Shown in pieces: positions 8,440 to 16,181 of a stretch of DNA of 64,000 nucleotides. Every line of letters starts with the position of its first letter. Position 1 is the stretch's first letter. A program made the translations under genes and the position numbers. The DNA comes from Mycobacteriales bacterium (GTDB lineage Bacteria; Actinomycetota; Actinomycetes; Mycobacteriales; Mycobacteriaceae), in the NCBI GenBank assembly GCA_018376445.1, contig JAHABL010000008.1:1-64000 (forward strand). The letters are read 5' to 3'. Under the pieces are notes generated by a model. The model ran no database searches and was not told where the DNA came from. It saw only the letters and a list, made by a program, of their open reading frames with translations.

Positions 8440-9276
8440 ATGGTTCACATGATCCCCATCGCCGACCCCCTCGACTCCCGTATCGATGGCTTTCGGAATC
8501 TCAACCATGCCGAGAAACGACGTGATCATGCTGGACCAGACGGCGTCATCATCGGTGAAGGCTCACTGGTGATCGACCGTATGCTCGCCTCATGGTGCCC
8601 ACCCACACAATTCCTTGGCACGGAAGCAGGGATTGCCCGCCTCACTGCGATGCCGGATTATGGCGCACTAGCCGCATCCACCCCCTTCTTCCTTGCGACA
8701 GAAGAGGTCATCTCAGAATGCGTGGGCTTCCACTTCAATCGCCATATTTTTGCGCTGGCACCGCGCCCCACTCCCCGCACGGTCGAGGACGTCCTCGCTT
8801 ACAGTCCGCGCACCCTGGCTGTGTTGGAAGGGCTGAACGACCACGCCAACATCGGAAGTATCTTCCGCAATGCAGCTGCGTTAGGAGTGGGCGGGGTACT
8901 TATTGGTGCCGGGTGTGCGGACCCGCTCTATCGGCGATCAGTACGCGTGTCGATGGGACACGTCCTCCGCATTCCATTCGCGCCCTGCACCGGTGGTCCG
9001 AACGATTGGCAAGAACCCACCTTTGCACAGTTGCGCGCGGCCGGATATCGTATCCTCGCCCTTACCCCAGCTCACGATGCGCAGGTGCTTTCGGATGTTG
9101 CGGAGGGTGGCAAAGTTGCCTTTATTGTAGGGGCGGAAGGCCCCGGATTACGCCGGAAAACAATGCGGCTAGCCGACGCGAGAGTGCAAATACCCATGCA
9201 AATTGGGGTGGACTCACTGAATGTCGCCACGTCAGCCGCAGTGGCCTTCTACGAGCGCGTCCGCACCCAGCACTAA
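8440..9276 (+). CDS. TrmH/SpoU family RNA 2'-O-methyltransferase
   Basis: A SAM-dependent rRNA/tRNA ribose methyltransferase with the SPOUT trefoil-knot fold. The 278 residues have an N-terminal substrate-recognition part (1-115) and the catalytic SpoU domain with three motifs: NDHANIGSIFRNAAALG, IVGAEGPGL and IPMQIGVDSLNVATSAA. The order TrmH-like, DUF2530, SepH, SerC equals the Rv0881-Rv0884c order, so it is the Rv0881 orthologue. AGGAAG lies 11-16 bases before the ATG. The stop codon overlaps the stop of the convergent gene by 3 bases. The target nucleotide cannot be told from sequence. Confidence 0.87.
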   Translation: MVHMIPIADPLDSRIDGFRNLNHAEKRRDHAGPDGVIIGEGSLVIDRMLASWCPPTQFLGTEAGIARLTAMPDYGALAASTPFFLATEEVISECVGFHFNRHIFALAPRPTPRTVEDVLAYSPRTLAVLEGLNDHANIGSIFRNAAALGVGGVLIGAGCADPLYRRSVRVSMGHVLRIPFAPCTGGPNDWQEPTFAQLRAAGYRILALTPAHDAQVLSDVAEGGKVAFIVGAEGPGLRRKTMRLADARVQIPMQIGVDSLNVATSAAVAFYERVRTQH

Positions 9277-10340
9277 CGATTGTCGGTGTAGTCCTCACCG
9301 TAGGCTGCCGCATAGTCCTGGTAGTCGTCAGCATCGCTGTAGCCACCAGCTACTGCCTCGTTGGCAGGATACTCGTCACCAGCTGCGATATCTGGGGCAT
9401 AGTCGCCGTAGGGAGAAAGTTGCTCCTCACTAGGAGCGAGAGCATGCTCCTCGACAGGATCGCCATTCCACCACCGCTTAAAGCGGGTCCATAGACCATC
9501 CTTATGAGCCTTATCCTCTTTACCCGCGGCAGCTTTCGTCCGTCGGCCAGCTCGCTTGTACCCCTCGGCAGCATCGTCCTCGTCTGCCACTTCGCCAGTT
9601 GCTTCTTCCAACTCTGCAGCAGCGAGTTCATCGGCAGAGACGCCCGTACCCATCTCCGGAGACCGAAGTGCCGCATCATCAGGGGCATTGCGGTCCAGGG
9701 GGCGAGCTTCGGGTCGGCCGTCAATAGCAAAACCATTCACCAAAATGTTGAGGTGGTGGGCCCGCGGCTCAAAGCCCAGCCATGCTGTGTAGAGCGTAAG
9801 CAGCATATCTCCCGGCAGGAACGGGAGCGGAATGGCGAAGTCAGACCCCAGGTCAATCTCCTTCGGTACCGGATACTGCCCGGCCCAGTAGGGGCCTTCC
9901 ACGCCTAGAGGAAGGCCCCTGTCTTCAAGGATTTCGCAGGCTGTAGCACTAAATGCACGTTCCAATTTGCCCTGGTGCCAGTGGGCAAAGCCGGCAAAAG
10001 TTCCCGACGGCCCCTGTGCGAAGGCATAAATGTCATCTGCCGCATCCGGCTGCACCCATTCGGGTACCAGGTCGAGCATGCGATTGAGCGGAATGGCCGC
10101 AGTTTGCAGCACAGTGACACCTGGGTAGGTGCCAACGTACACCTCTGTGTGTCCAGCAGGAGCGGAGCGGGTGAGGGGAAACGTTCCTAGAGGAGTGACG
10201 GGTTTGTCAGGGAAGAGACCGGCGACAAGCTGCAGCCCGTACTCGGCATCGGGCTGCGGGTTGGAGGCCAGCAGTGCGTGGGCATCAGGAGCGGAGACAA
10301 ACCACAGTGTTACAACAGCTTGCTCTGCAGAATTAGTCAT
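9273..10340 (-). CDS. DUF6928-like protein coupled to sepH
   Basis: A 355-residue protein of unknown function. Residues 1-215 form a globular part (TLWFVSAPDAHALL, GPYWAGQYPVP, LYTAWLGFEPRAHHLN). The last 130 residues are acidic and disordered (EEATGEVADEDDAAEG, GYSDADDYQDYAAAYG). The family label DUF6928 is from memory. The ATG at 10340 has GAGGT 7 bases upstream and overlaps the sepH stop by 8 bases, implying translational coupling. The longer start at 10358 would overlap sepH more and has no ribosome site. Its fixed partnership with a divisome regulator suggests a role linked to division; this is inference. Confidence 0.65.
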   Translation of the reverse strand: MTNSAEQAVVTLWFVSAPDAHALLASNPQPDAEYGLQLVAGLFPDKPVTPLGTFPLTRSAPAGHTEVYVGTYPGVTVLQTAAIPLNRMLDLVPEWVQPDAADDIYAFAQGPSGTFAGFAHWHQGKLERAFSATACEILEDRGLPLGVEGPYWAGQYPVPKEIDLGSDFAIPLPFLPGDMLLTLYTAWLGFEPRAHHLNILVNGFAIDGRPEARPLDRNAPDDAALRSPEMGTGVSADELAAAELEEATGEVADEDDAAEGYKRAGRRTKAAAGKEDKAHKDGLWTRFKRWWNGDPVEEHALAPSEEQLSPYGDYAPDIAAGDEYPANEAVAGGYSDADDYQDYAAAYGEDYTDNR

Positions 10341-11586
10341 TTTGTTGACCTCGAACACCTAGTAGGACATCTTCCCAAGAGGGCATTGTGGGGTGCTTCT
10401 GCCTCTTCCGAGCAGAACGACGAGAATGGTCATCATCGCCCTTGTGCGCGGAAGGAGAAGCGGAGAGAGGCTTCACCGGGGGAATGAATTTCGCAATAGG
10501 GGGCGTAGCCCCCTCGTCTTCCTCCGGCTGAGATGAAGTCGCTGGGGAGCTCTTGTCAGCACCGGCCTCCGGTGTGTCGACGGCAGTATCTCTCTTGTAG
10601 GCCGCAAACTGCCGAATGTTATCCAGACTCAGCTGCTCGGTCGTGGGGGCTGAGGTAGTGTTCTTGGTGCGCTTGCTGGCGCGGGTTTTCGCGGTGCTTC
10701 CTTCATCTGTCGCTGGTGCAGGAGTATCGGTCGTGGCGGGGGAGGGAGCCTCCACGGATTCGAGGGATCGGACCGGGCCAGGAGTGGTGGGGTTGGTGAA
10801 GTCATCCATGCTCACCGTCACTGACTTCACATATCCGGGAGTGCGACGGCGCGCACTCCCCGGGCGGGAGCCATCCGGCAAACCCGCTGCGTCGCGTTGC
10901 GCTGCCACCGCCAGTTGGTGACGCGTTTCTTGGCTCGTTCGGGAATTGCGAAGGCGTGCTGCCCCCAGGTTGGAGATGGGGGTAACGTTTGTCGGCCGGC
11001 TGGGGACAAAAGAGGGGTCGGTAAGCTCGCTCGCTGTCTCGTCGATGGGGCTGGTGACAGCGTAGGAGCGATCCTGCTGAAAACGCCAGTGCGCGGTGTT
11101 GTCAGCATGGCCTTCTTCCCAGCGAAGTTCAATGATCCAGTGGCCATCTGCTGTCTTCCACGAGTCCCAGCTTCCGTCGTGGTAGTCGATACCTCGTGCA
11201 CTGAGCCCCGTGTGTACCGCCATAGCGAGGGTGATGTCGGAGGGGCCGTCCGCCAGAATCGGGTGAGATTCCTGGGCACGGTGCACCATGTTGGCCCGTT
11301 CCATGAGGATCGGACGGGCCAGATTATCGAGGCGGGATCGTTGCATGCCGGCACGGTCCGCCAGTTCATCGGTGGAAGCCCCGGCTCGGATGAGTTCCTG
11401 GATCTCTGAGGGACGCATGGTGTTGGATTTCTCTACCCGAACTTGCCGCAGCCCTGGTACGTCACCTCGTGCGGCAGCACGCAGCTGCTCATCGGCGATG
11501 ACGGAGAACTCTTCTTCAGTCGTCGGATCGCGCAGGATGATGCTGTTTTCGTCCGCGTTGTAACCAGCTACGTGTAGCTCTCGCAT
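10333..11586 (-). CDS. sepH: Septation protein SepH
   Basis: An actinobacterial cell-division regulator that binds FtsZ and promotes Z-ring assembly (Streptomyces and mycobacterial SepH). The 417 residues begin MRELHVAGYNADENSIIL, the start of DUF3071, with an internal helix-turn-helix (about residues 65-100, EIQELIRAGASTDELADRAG). A long Ser/Thr/Pro-rich linker follows, then a short conserved C-terminal helix HPTMPSWEDVLLGVRG near the end. GGAGGT stands 8 bases before the ATG at 11586; the frame is open to 11688 but that extension is not family-like. It is followed by, and overlaps, the DUF6928-like gene. Synteny with Rv0883c supports the call. Confidence 0.92.
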   Translation of the reverse strand: MRELHVAGYNADENSIILRDPTTEEEFSVIADEQLRAAARGDVPGLRQVRVEKSNTMRPSEIQELIRAGASTDELADRAGMQRSRLDNLARPILMERANMVHRAQESHPILADGPSDITLAMAVHTGLSARGIDYHDGSWDSWKTADGHWIIELRWEEGHADNTAHWRFQQDRSYAVTSPIDETASELTDPSFVPSRPTNVTPISNLGAARLRNSRTSQETRHQLAVAAQRDAAGLPDGSRPGSARRRTPGYVKSVTVSMDDFTNPTTPGPVRSLESVEAPSPATTDTPAPATDEGSTAKTRASKRTKNTTSAPTTEQLSLDNIRQFAAYKRDTAVDTPEAGADKSSPATSSQPEEDEGATPPIAKFIPPVKPLSASPSAHKGDDDHSRRSARKRQKHPTMPSWEDVLLGVRGQQND

Positions 11587-11661
11587 AGTCGACACCTCCG
11601 CTGGTTGTGAGTTCCTTACAACAACTTTAGCGGAAGACACCTGCGTTATTGGGAAAGGACA

Positions 11662-11710
11662 GTACAAAAAACCGTGGAAGACCCACATTTTGGTGGATCA
11701 TCCACGGTTT
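11662..11710 (-). terminator. Intrinsic terminator of serC
   Basis: Arms 11668-11677 (AAACCGTGGA) and 11701-11710 (TCCACGGTTT) make a perfect stem, and on the minus strand the hairpin runs straight into a T-rich tail (TTTTTTGT). It lies 40 bases after the serC stop and separates serC from sepH. Confidence 0.88.
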
Positions 11711-11750
11711 GTGAAAGCTCACAGTCCGGGGACCGGATTAGCGGTTGGGC

Positions 11751-12872
11751 TTAGAGATGTTCGACAACGTAGTCGATGCACTTGGTGAGCTGACTAACGT
11801 CCTCGGGGTCGATAGCCGGGAACATACCGATGCGCAGCTGGTTACGGCCAAGCTTGCGGTAAGGCTCGGTGTCGAGCACACCGTTGGCGCGCAGAGCCTT
11901 GGCGACAGCTGCGGCGTCGATCTCATCGTTGAAGTCGATGGTGCCCACTACCAGCGAGCGGAGTGCCGGATCCGTCACGAACGGGGTGGCGAATTCACTC
12001 TTCTCGGCCCACTCGTAGAGACGGCTGGAGGAGTCGGTGGTACGGCCGACGGTGAAGTCCAGGCCGCCGTTCTCGTTCATCCACTCAACCTGGTTCGCCA
12101 TCAAGAGGAGGGTGGCGACGGCAGGGGTGTTGTAGGTCTGGTTCTTGCGGGAGTTGTTCAGGGCGGTCTTGAGATCGAGGAAGCTCGGGATGAAGCGGCC
12201 GCTTGCGGAGATTTCCTCAATACGGTCGGTAGCAGCGGGGCTCATTACTGCCAACCACAGGCCACCATCAGAGGCATAGCACTTCTGGGGGGAGAAGTAG
12301 TAGCAGTCAGCATCTGCAATGTTGACGGGCAGGCCACCGGAGCCGGAGGTGGCATCGATGGCGATGAGAGCATCCTCAGAGCCTTCCGGACGCTCGACAC
12401 CCAGCATCGCACCGGTAGAGGTCTCGTTGTGCGCCCAGCCGATAAGATCGCAGCTATCGTCAGCGACGGGAGTGGGGGCAGAACCAGGTTCTGCGGCGAT
12501 AACGACCGGATCCTTCAGCCACGGAGCCTTCTTCGAGGCAGCGGCGAACTTGGAGGAGAACTCACCAAAGGTCAGGTTCAGAGAGCGTTCCCGAATAAGA
12601 CCAAACGTTGCGGCATCCCAGAAAGCGGTAGCACCGCCGATACCCAGCACAACTTCGTATCCTTCAGGGGCGTGGAAGAGGTCAAGCAGTCCTTCTTGGA
12701 TGCGCTTGACGACATTCTTCACAGCAGGCTGGCGGTGGCTGGTGCCCATGATGGAAGCACCCGGATCGAGCAGCGAGTCGAGTTGTTCTTTACGAACCTT
12801 GGAGGGTCCGCAGCCAAAGCGGCCATCAGCGGGAAGAAGATCAGCAGGAATCGTGATCGTAGCGTCGCTCAT
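11751..12872 (-). CDS. serC: Phosphoserine aminotransferase
   Basis: A PLP enzyme converting 3-phosphohydroxypyruvate and glutamate to phosphoserine in serine synthesis; it can also serve the pyridoxine branch. The 373 residues show FGCGPSKVR at the N-terminus, HNETSTG (about 148-154), IDATSGSGGLP (172-182) and the PLP-lysine motif SPQKCYASDGG with Lys197. The length and ADLLPADGRFGCGPSK opening match the mycobacterial form. The ATG at 12872 is preceded by GAAGGA at 6 bases; an in-frame extension to 12926 is unlikely. It is transcribed alone and ends at a strong terminator. Confidence 0.95.
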   Translation of the reverse strand: MSDATITIPADLLPADGRFGCGPSKVRKEQLDSLLDPGASIMGTSHRQPAVKNVVKRIQEGLLDLFHAPEGYEVVLGIGGATAFWDAATFGLIRERSLNLTFGEFSSKFAAASKKAPWLKDPVVIAAEPGSAPTPVADDSCDLIGWAHNETSTGAMLGVERPEGSEDALIAIDATSGSGGLPVNIADADCYYFSPQKCYASDGGLWLAVMSPAATDRIEEISASGRFIPSFLDLKTALNNSRKNQTYNTPAVATLLLMANQVEWMNENGGLDFTVGRTTDSSSRLYEWAEKSEFATPFVTDPALRSLVVGTIDFNDEIDAAAVAKALRANGVLDTEPYRKLGRNQLRIGMFPAIDPEDVSQLTKCIDYVVEHL

Positions 12873-13187
12873 TATTGTCCTTCGTGACTCTATATGGAGA
12901 TTGTCTTGGCCAGCAGCCTGGCACAACTACCAGGAGGAGACTCTTACGATTCTAGTCCGACTCGATGGGGTTAGGGAATTGGGCTCCGCCCTCGGCGAGG
13001 GTCCTTCTTATCGCCGTCACCGTGCCGTCACCGGCACATCACCAACTCCCCGCAGTGGATTGCCTAGACTTGCCTCACAGCCGGCTACAAGTGGCTATTC
13101 TTATGGGCAATAGAGCGTGTGGCGGACTGAATCTCCCAAATTGTTCCCGACCCCTTTACTACCCGCATGTGTCGAGGAGAAGAGCTG
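12873..13187. other. Divergent intergenic region serC / aldose epimerase
   Basis: About 315 bases carry the promoters of two divergent genes. I see repeated GTCACC/GTCACCG words around 13016-13033 but no clear operator, hairpin or small gene. The AGGAGAAG at 13176-13183 is the ribosome site of the epimerase gene. Confidence 0.35.
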
Positions 13188-14219
13188 ATGGACAAGAGTT
13201 TTGAAGACAAGATCGCGCTAGAAATCGAAGCTCAATTGGTTTCTGGGCGAACTATTGCGCTGGAGTCTGGCCCTTATCGGGCGCTGATTGATCGACAGGG
13301 TGCGGCTATACAAGGCCTCTGGTGGACCCCATCCGAAGGGGCAGCGGAAATCCCGCTAACGGAACCCTACGGTGCGGAATCTCCCTTTACGTGTGGTCAA
13401 ACTCTCATCCCCTGGCCTAACCGTATCGCGGATGCTCAGTTCCTTTTCCAGGAGACACCGGTGTCTTTGGAGATGAGCGAACCGGCGCTCCGCAATGCTA
13501 TCCATGGGCTCGCGACGGCAGCGCTGTGGGATGTGTCCGAGAAAGCTGCCGATGGGAGTTTCGTGACGTTGAGCTTCCGCTCGGGCCCAACTCTGGGCAA
13601 TGGATGGCCGTGGGAATTCTCCGTAGAGGTGCGCTATGAAGTATCAGCTGCTGGTCTGACGGTTGCAGTGTCAGTGATAAATGAGTCTCGCCAAGAGATG
13701 CCGTGGGGTTATGGTGCGCATCCCTACATCACTGCGGGTGGCGCGGCCTTGGATACGTGCACGTTGGAGGCGAGTGTGGACGAGTGGTGGGTGACGGATG
13801 ACCGTAACCTACCAACCGGTGAGCACCTACCGGTTGGGGAAGGGGTGCCGGCACTTCGCCAGCCGACTAGTATGGAGGGTGTCTGGTTCGATACTCCGTT
13901 CACGGTTGCGAAAGACACGCCAGTTGATGTTGGTTGGCGGGAGCTTGCGCGGCTGATTGGCCCGGCAGCAGAGGATCAGAACATTAGCGTGGTGATGGAT
14001 GCAGATTCTGGTTTTACCTGGTTGCAGATTTTCACTACTGGCGAGAAAACTGTGATGTTCCCCGGCAAGGACGCTGAGGAAGGGCGTGCACTGGCCGTGG
14101 AACCCATGACATGCCCGCCTAATGCCATGGTGACCGGCCAAGATGTCATCGTGCTCCAACCACTTGCCGAGTGGTCAGGACAGTGGCGCTTGCACGGGGA
14201 GGTTTCTGACCGCCTCTAG
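13188..14219 (+). CDS. Aldose 1-epimerase family protein
   Basis: A galactose-mutarotase-like protein of 343 residues that would interconvert alpha and beta anomers of an aldose or act on a related sugar. Visible motifs are TLIPWPNRIADAQF, NAIHGLA (first catalytic-type His), WEFSVEVRYEV and MPWGYGAHPYI (second His). Start: AGGAGAAG lies 4-5 bases before the ATG at 13188, whereas the upstream ATG at 13167 has no such site. It is monocistronic. The substrate cannot be deduced; no galactose operon is nearby. Confidence 0.85.
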   Translation: MDKSFEDKIALEIEAQLVSGRTIALESGPYRALIDRQGAAIQGLWWTPSEGAAEIPLTEPYGAESPFTCGQTLIPWPNRIADAQFLFQETPVSLEMSEPALRNAIHGLATAALWDVSEKAADGSFVTLSFRSGPTLGNGWPWEFSVEVRYEVSAAGLTVAVSVINESRQEMPWGYGAHPYITAGGAALDTCTLEASVDEWWVTDDRNLPTGEHLPVGEGVPALRQPTSMEGVWFDTPFTVAKDTPVDVGWRELARLIGPAAEDQNISVVMDADSGFTWLQIFTTGEKTVMFPGKDAEEGRALAVEPMTCPPNAMVTGQDVIVLQPLAEWSGQWRLHGEVSDRL

Positions 14220-14358
14220 TCACCTCAAAATGGTCGAGCAAGCAAGATCCGCGGGTTATTTTAAAATAGCGAGAAGGTATTCTTAGGTTCACAACTGTAT
14301 GAGATCTCTTTCTACAGTGGGAGCCGGACTCCCGAGCCGCAGAACGAAAGGAAAGCGT

Positions 14359-15663
14359 GTGAGTCAGGAGCAGAACCCTAACGATATGGCCAAGTTGATT
14401 CTCCCAGATGGCGATATCGACCTGCCTATTGTGCACGCAACCGAGGGTTACGACGGCGTCCAATTAGGAGCTCTTCTTAACAAGACGGGGATGATCACCC
14501 TCGACAACGGTTATGTCAATACCGGTTCGTGCGAGTCGCGCATCACCTACATCGACGGTGACAAGGGCATCCTCCGATACCGCGGTTACCCCATTGAAGA
14601 GTTAGCAGAGAAGGCCACCTTCATGGAAGTGGCCTACCTGCTTATTCATGGCCACCTTCCAGATTTTGCGGAACTGGAAGACTTCCGTATGAGCATCAAA
14701 TACAACACGGAACTCGATTGGGACTTCCGTAAGCTCTATGAGGCAATTCCGCGGTGGGGCCATCCGATGCCGTCTATGTCCGCTGCCGTCAACCTACTGT
14801 CCTGCTATAACCAGGATTGTTTGGATCCCCACGATCCGGAGCAGGTGGAGAAGGCCACCCGTGTCCTCATGGGGCAGGTACCGATGCTCACTGCGGACAT
14901 CTACCGTCATCTGCATGGCATGGCTCCGATGTACCCCCGCCACGAGTACACCCTGGTCGAGAACTTCCTGCGGATGATGTTCGGGTCTCCCTCCCAGGAA
15001 TACGAGTTGGATCCCGAGCTGGTCCACACTATGGAGGTGCTTCTCATCCTGCACGCAGACCACGAGCAAAACTGCTCAACGTCGACGGTGCGCATGGTTG
15101 GATCCTCGCAGGCGAACCTTTTTGTCTCCATCGCCGCTGGTATTAATGCCCTGTACGGTCCGCTGCACGGTGGCGCTAACCAGGCTGTGCTGGAGATGCT
15201 GGAGAAGATTCGCGATGACGGCGGCGACGCGCATGACTATATGGAGCGGGTGAAGAACAAGGAAGACGGCGTTCGTCTGATGGGCTTCGGTCACCGTGTT
15301 TACAAGAACTACGACCCGCGGGCAGCCATCGTGAAGAAGCACGCTCACCGTGTCATCGATATGTTGGGTGGCGATGAGCTTCTCGATATTGCACTGGCGT
15401 TGGAGGAGAAAGCGCTAGCTGATGACTACTTCGTTGAGCGTCGCCTCTACCCGAATGTCGACTTCTATACCGGTTTGATCTATCGGGCGATGGGATTCCC
15501 GACCCAGATGTTCACACCGCTCTTTGCCTTCGGTCGCCTGCCTGGATGGATTGCCCAGTGGCGCGAGCAGAATAGCGATCCTCGTAACAAGATCGGTCGT
15601 CCGCGCCAGGTGTACAAGGGGGAGACGGAACGTGCTTACGTCCCGCTGGAGGATCGTCAATAA
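14359..15663 (+). CDS. gltA: Citrate synthase
   Basis: Condenses acetyl-CoA with oxaloacetate, the first step of the TCA cycle. From GTG 14359 the enzyme has 434 residues, the length of the hexameric type II form. Catalytic residues lie in YGPLHGGANQ (His270), GFGHRVYKNYDPRA (His312) and PNVDFYTGLIY (Asp). The AAAGGAAA box 5 bases upstream favours this GTG over an ATG at 14299. It is monocistronic with a strong terminator. sucCD lies about 24 kb downstream, so TCA genes are dispersed. Confidence 0.96.
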   Translation: MSQEQNPNDMAKLILPDGDIDLPIVHATEGYDGVQLGALLNKTGMITLDNGYVNTGSCESRITYIDGDKGILRYRGYPIEELAEKATFMEVAYLLIHGHLPDFAELEDFRMSIKYNTELDWDFRKLYEAIPRWGHPMPSMSAAVNLLSCYNQDCLDPHDPEQVEKATRVLMGQVPMLTADIYRHLHGMAPMYPRHEYTLVENFLRMMFGSPSQEYELDPELVHTMEVLLILHADHEQNCSTSTVRMVGSSQANLFVSIAAGINALYGPLHGGANQAVLEMLEKIRDDGGDAHDYMERVKNKEDGVRLMGFGHRVYKNYDPRAAIVKKHAHRVIDMLGGDELLDIALALEEKALADDYFVERRLYPNVDFYTGLIYRAMGFPTQMFTPLFAFGRLPGWIAQWREQNSDPRNKIGRPRQVYKGETERAYVPLEDRQ

Positions 15664-15741
15664 GACCACTCGGGCGGGAGTTACTACAGTGCGTGCCAGT
15701 GTCTCCTCAGAGGGGGCCTGTTTGTCCTGGTAGATAACGCT

Positions 15742-15781
15742 AAACAGAGAAGGTCGGCCCTGAGGCTGACCTTCTCTGTTT
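15742..15781 (+). terminator. Intrinsic terminator of gltA
   Basis: An almost perfect stem (AAACAGAGAAGGTC... with ...GACCTTCTCTGTTT, 15742-15759 and 15764-15781) with a 4-base loop. The A-flank and T-flank make it usable on both strands. Confidence 0.88.
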
Positions 15782-15827
15782 ATCTTGCCACAGTGGTCGA
15801 CTTCGCGCTGTGTACGGTAGCATTAAC

Positions 15828-15842
15828 ATGTGCGCACATAAT
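15828..15842 (+). promoter_or_regulatory. Palindromic operator candidate over the metallothionein promoter
   Basis: ATGTGCGCACAT (15828-15839) is a perfect 12-base palindrome. It overlaps a -10-like CATAAT (15837-15842), 47 bases before the metallothionein ATG. A partial copy, ATGTGTCGCG, follows at once. A metal-sensing repressor of the ArsR/SmtB or CsoR type would fit this layout; the regulator is unknown. Confidence 0.4.
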
Positions 15843-15888
15843 AATGTGTCGCGTAAGGATAAGCAGAGGACAAACAAAGGACAAGAAC

Positions 15889-16008
15889 ATGGCTGATTGC
15901 GGCTGCGGCCCCGATTGCACCTGCACCGATGACTGCACCTGCTGCGCAGAAGGACACTGCGGCAAGAACGAGTGCGGCCCCGATTGCACCTGCGACTGCC
16001 ATAAGTAG
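15889..16008 (+). CDS. Metallothionein-like protein, 39 residues
   Basis: A tiny Cys-rich protein with 12 Cys in 39 residues (positions 4, 6, 10, 12, 16, 18, 19, 24, 29, 33, 35, 37) plus His23 and His38. A repeated CGPDCTC block occurs at 6-12 and 29-35, with CTC at 16-18 and a CDCH ending. Such spacing is typical of bacterial metallothioneins binding Cu(I), Zn(II) or Cd(II); the size is in the range of mycobacterial MymT, which binds copper. AAAGGA stands 7 bases before the ATG. An in-frame upstream start at 15793 would add an unlikely 32 residues. It is monocistronic between two strong terminators, with a palindrome over its promoter. The metal is not determined. Confidence 0.85.
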   Translation: MADCGCGPDCTCTDDCTCCAEGHCGKNECGPDCTCDCHK

Positions 16009-16059
16009 GGCCTTATAGGGTCATGGCGTAATAAGTGAACTCAGCGCCACCCGAACAAG

Positions 16060-16098
16060 ACAGTGCGAGGCGAACCACGACGGTTCGCCTCGCACTGT
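16060..16098. terminator. Bidirectional terminator, metallothionein / TAP-like peptidase
   Basis: A 17-bp perfect stem (16060-16076 with 16082-16098, ACAGTGCGAGG.../...CCTCGCACTGT) with a 5-base loop lies between the convergent metallothionein and peptidase genes and probably serves both. Confidence 0.87.
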
Positions 16099-16181
16099 TG
16101 TGATGTCTTATCTGTCGTCAGGGGAGAGAATGGTCTCTGCCCCCGTATGCCGTACAAGCCAGTCTAGAAAATAGGTGGGCG

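Noticed and set aside
11745..12887. A 380-codon plus-strand open frame opposite serC
   Set aside because: It mirrors the whole serC coding sequence, has no ribosome site or family motif, and reflects codon bias on the opposite strand.
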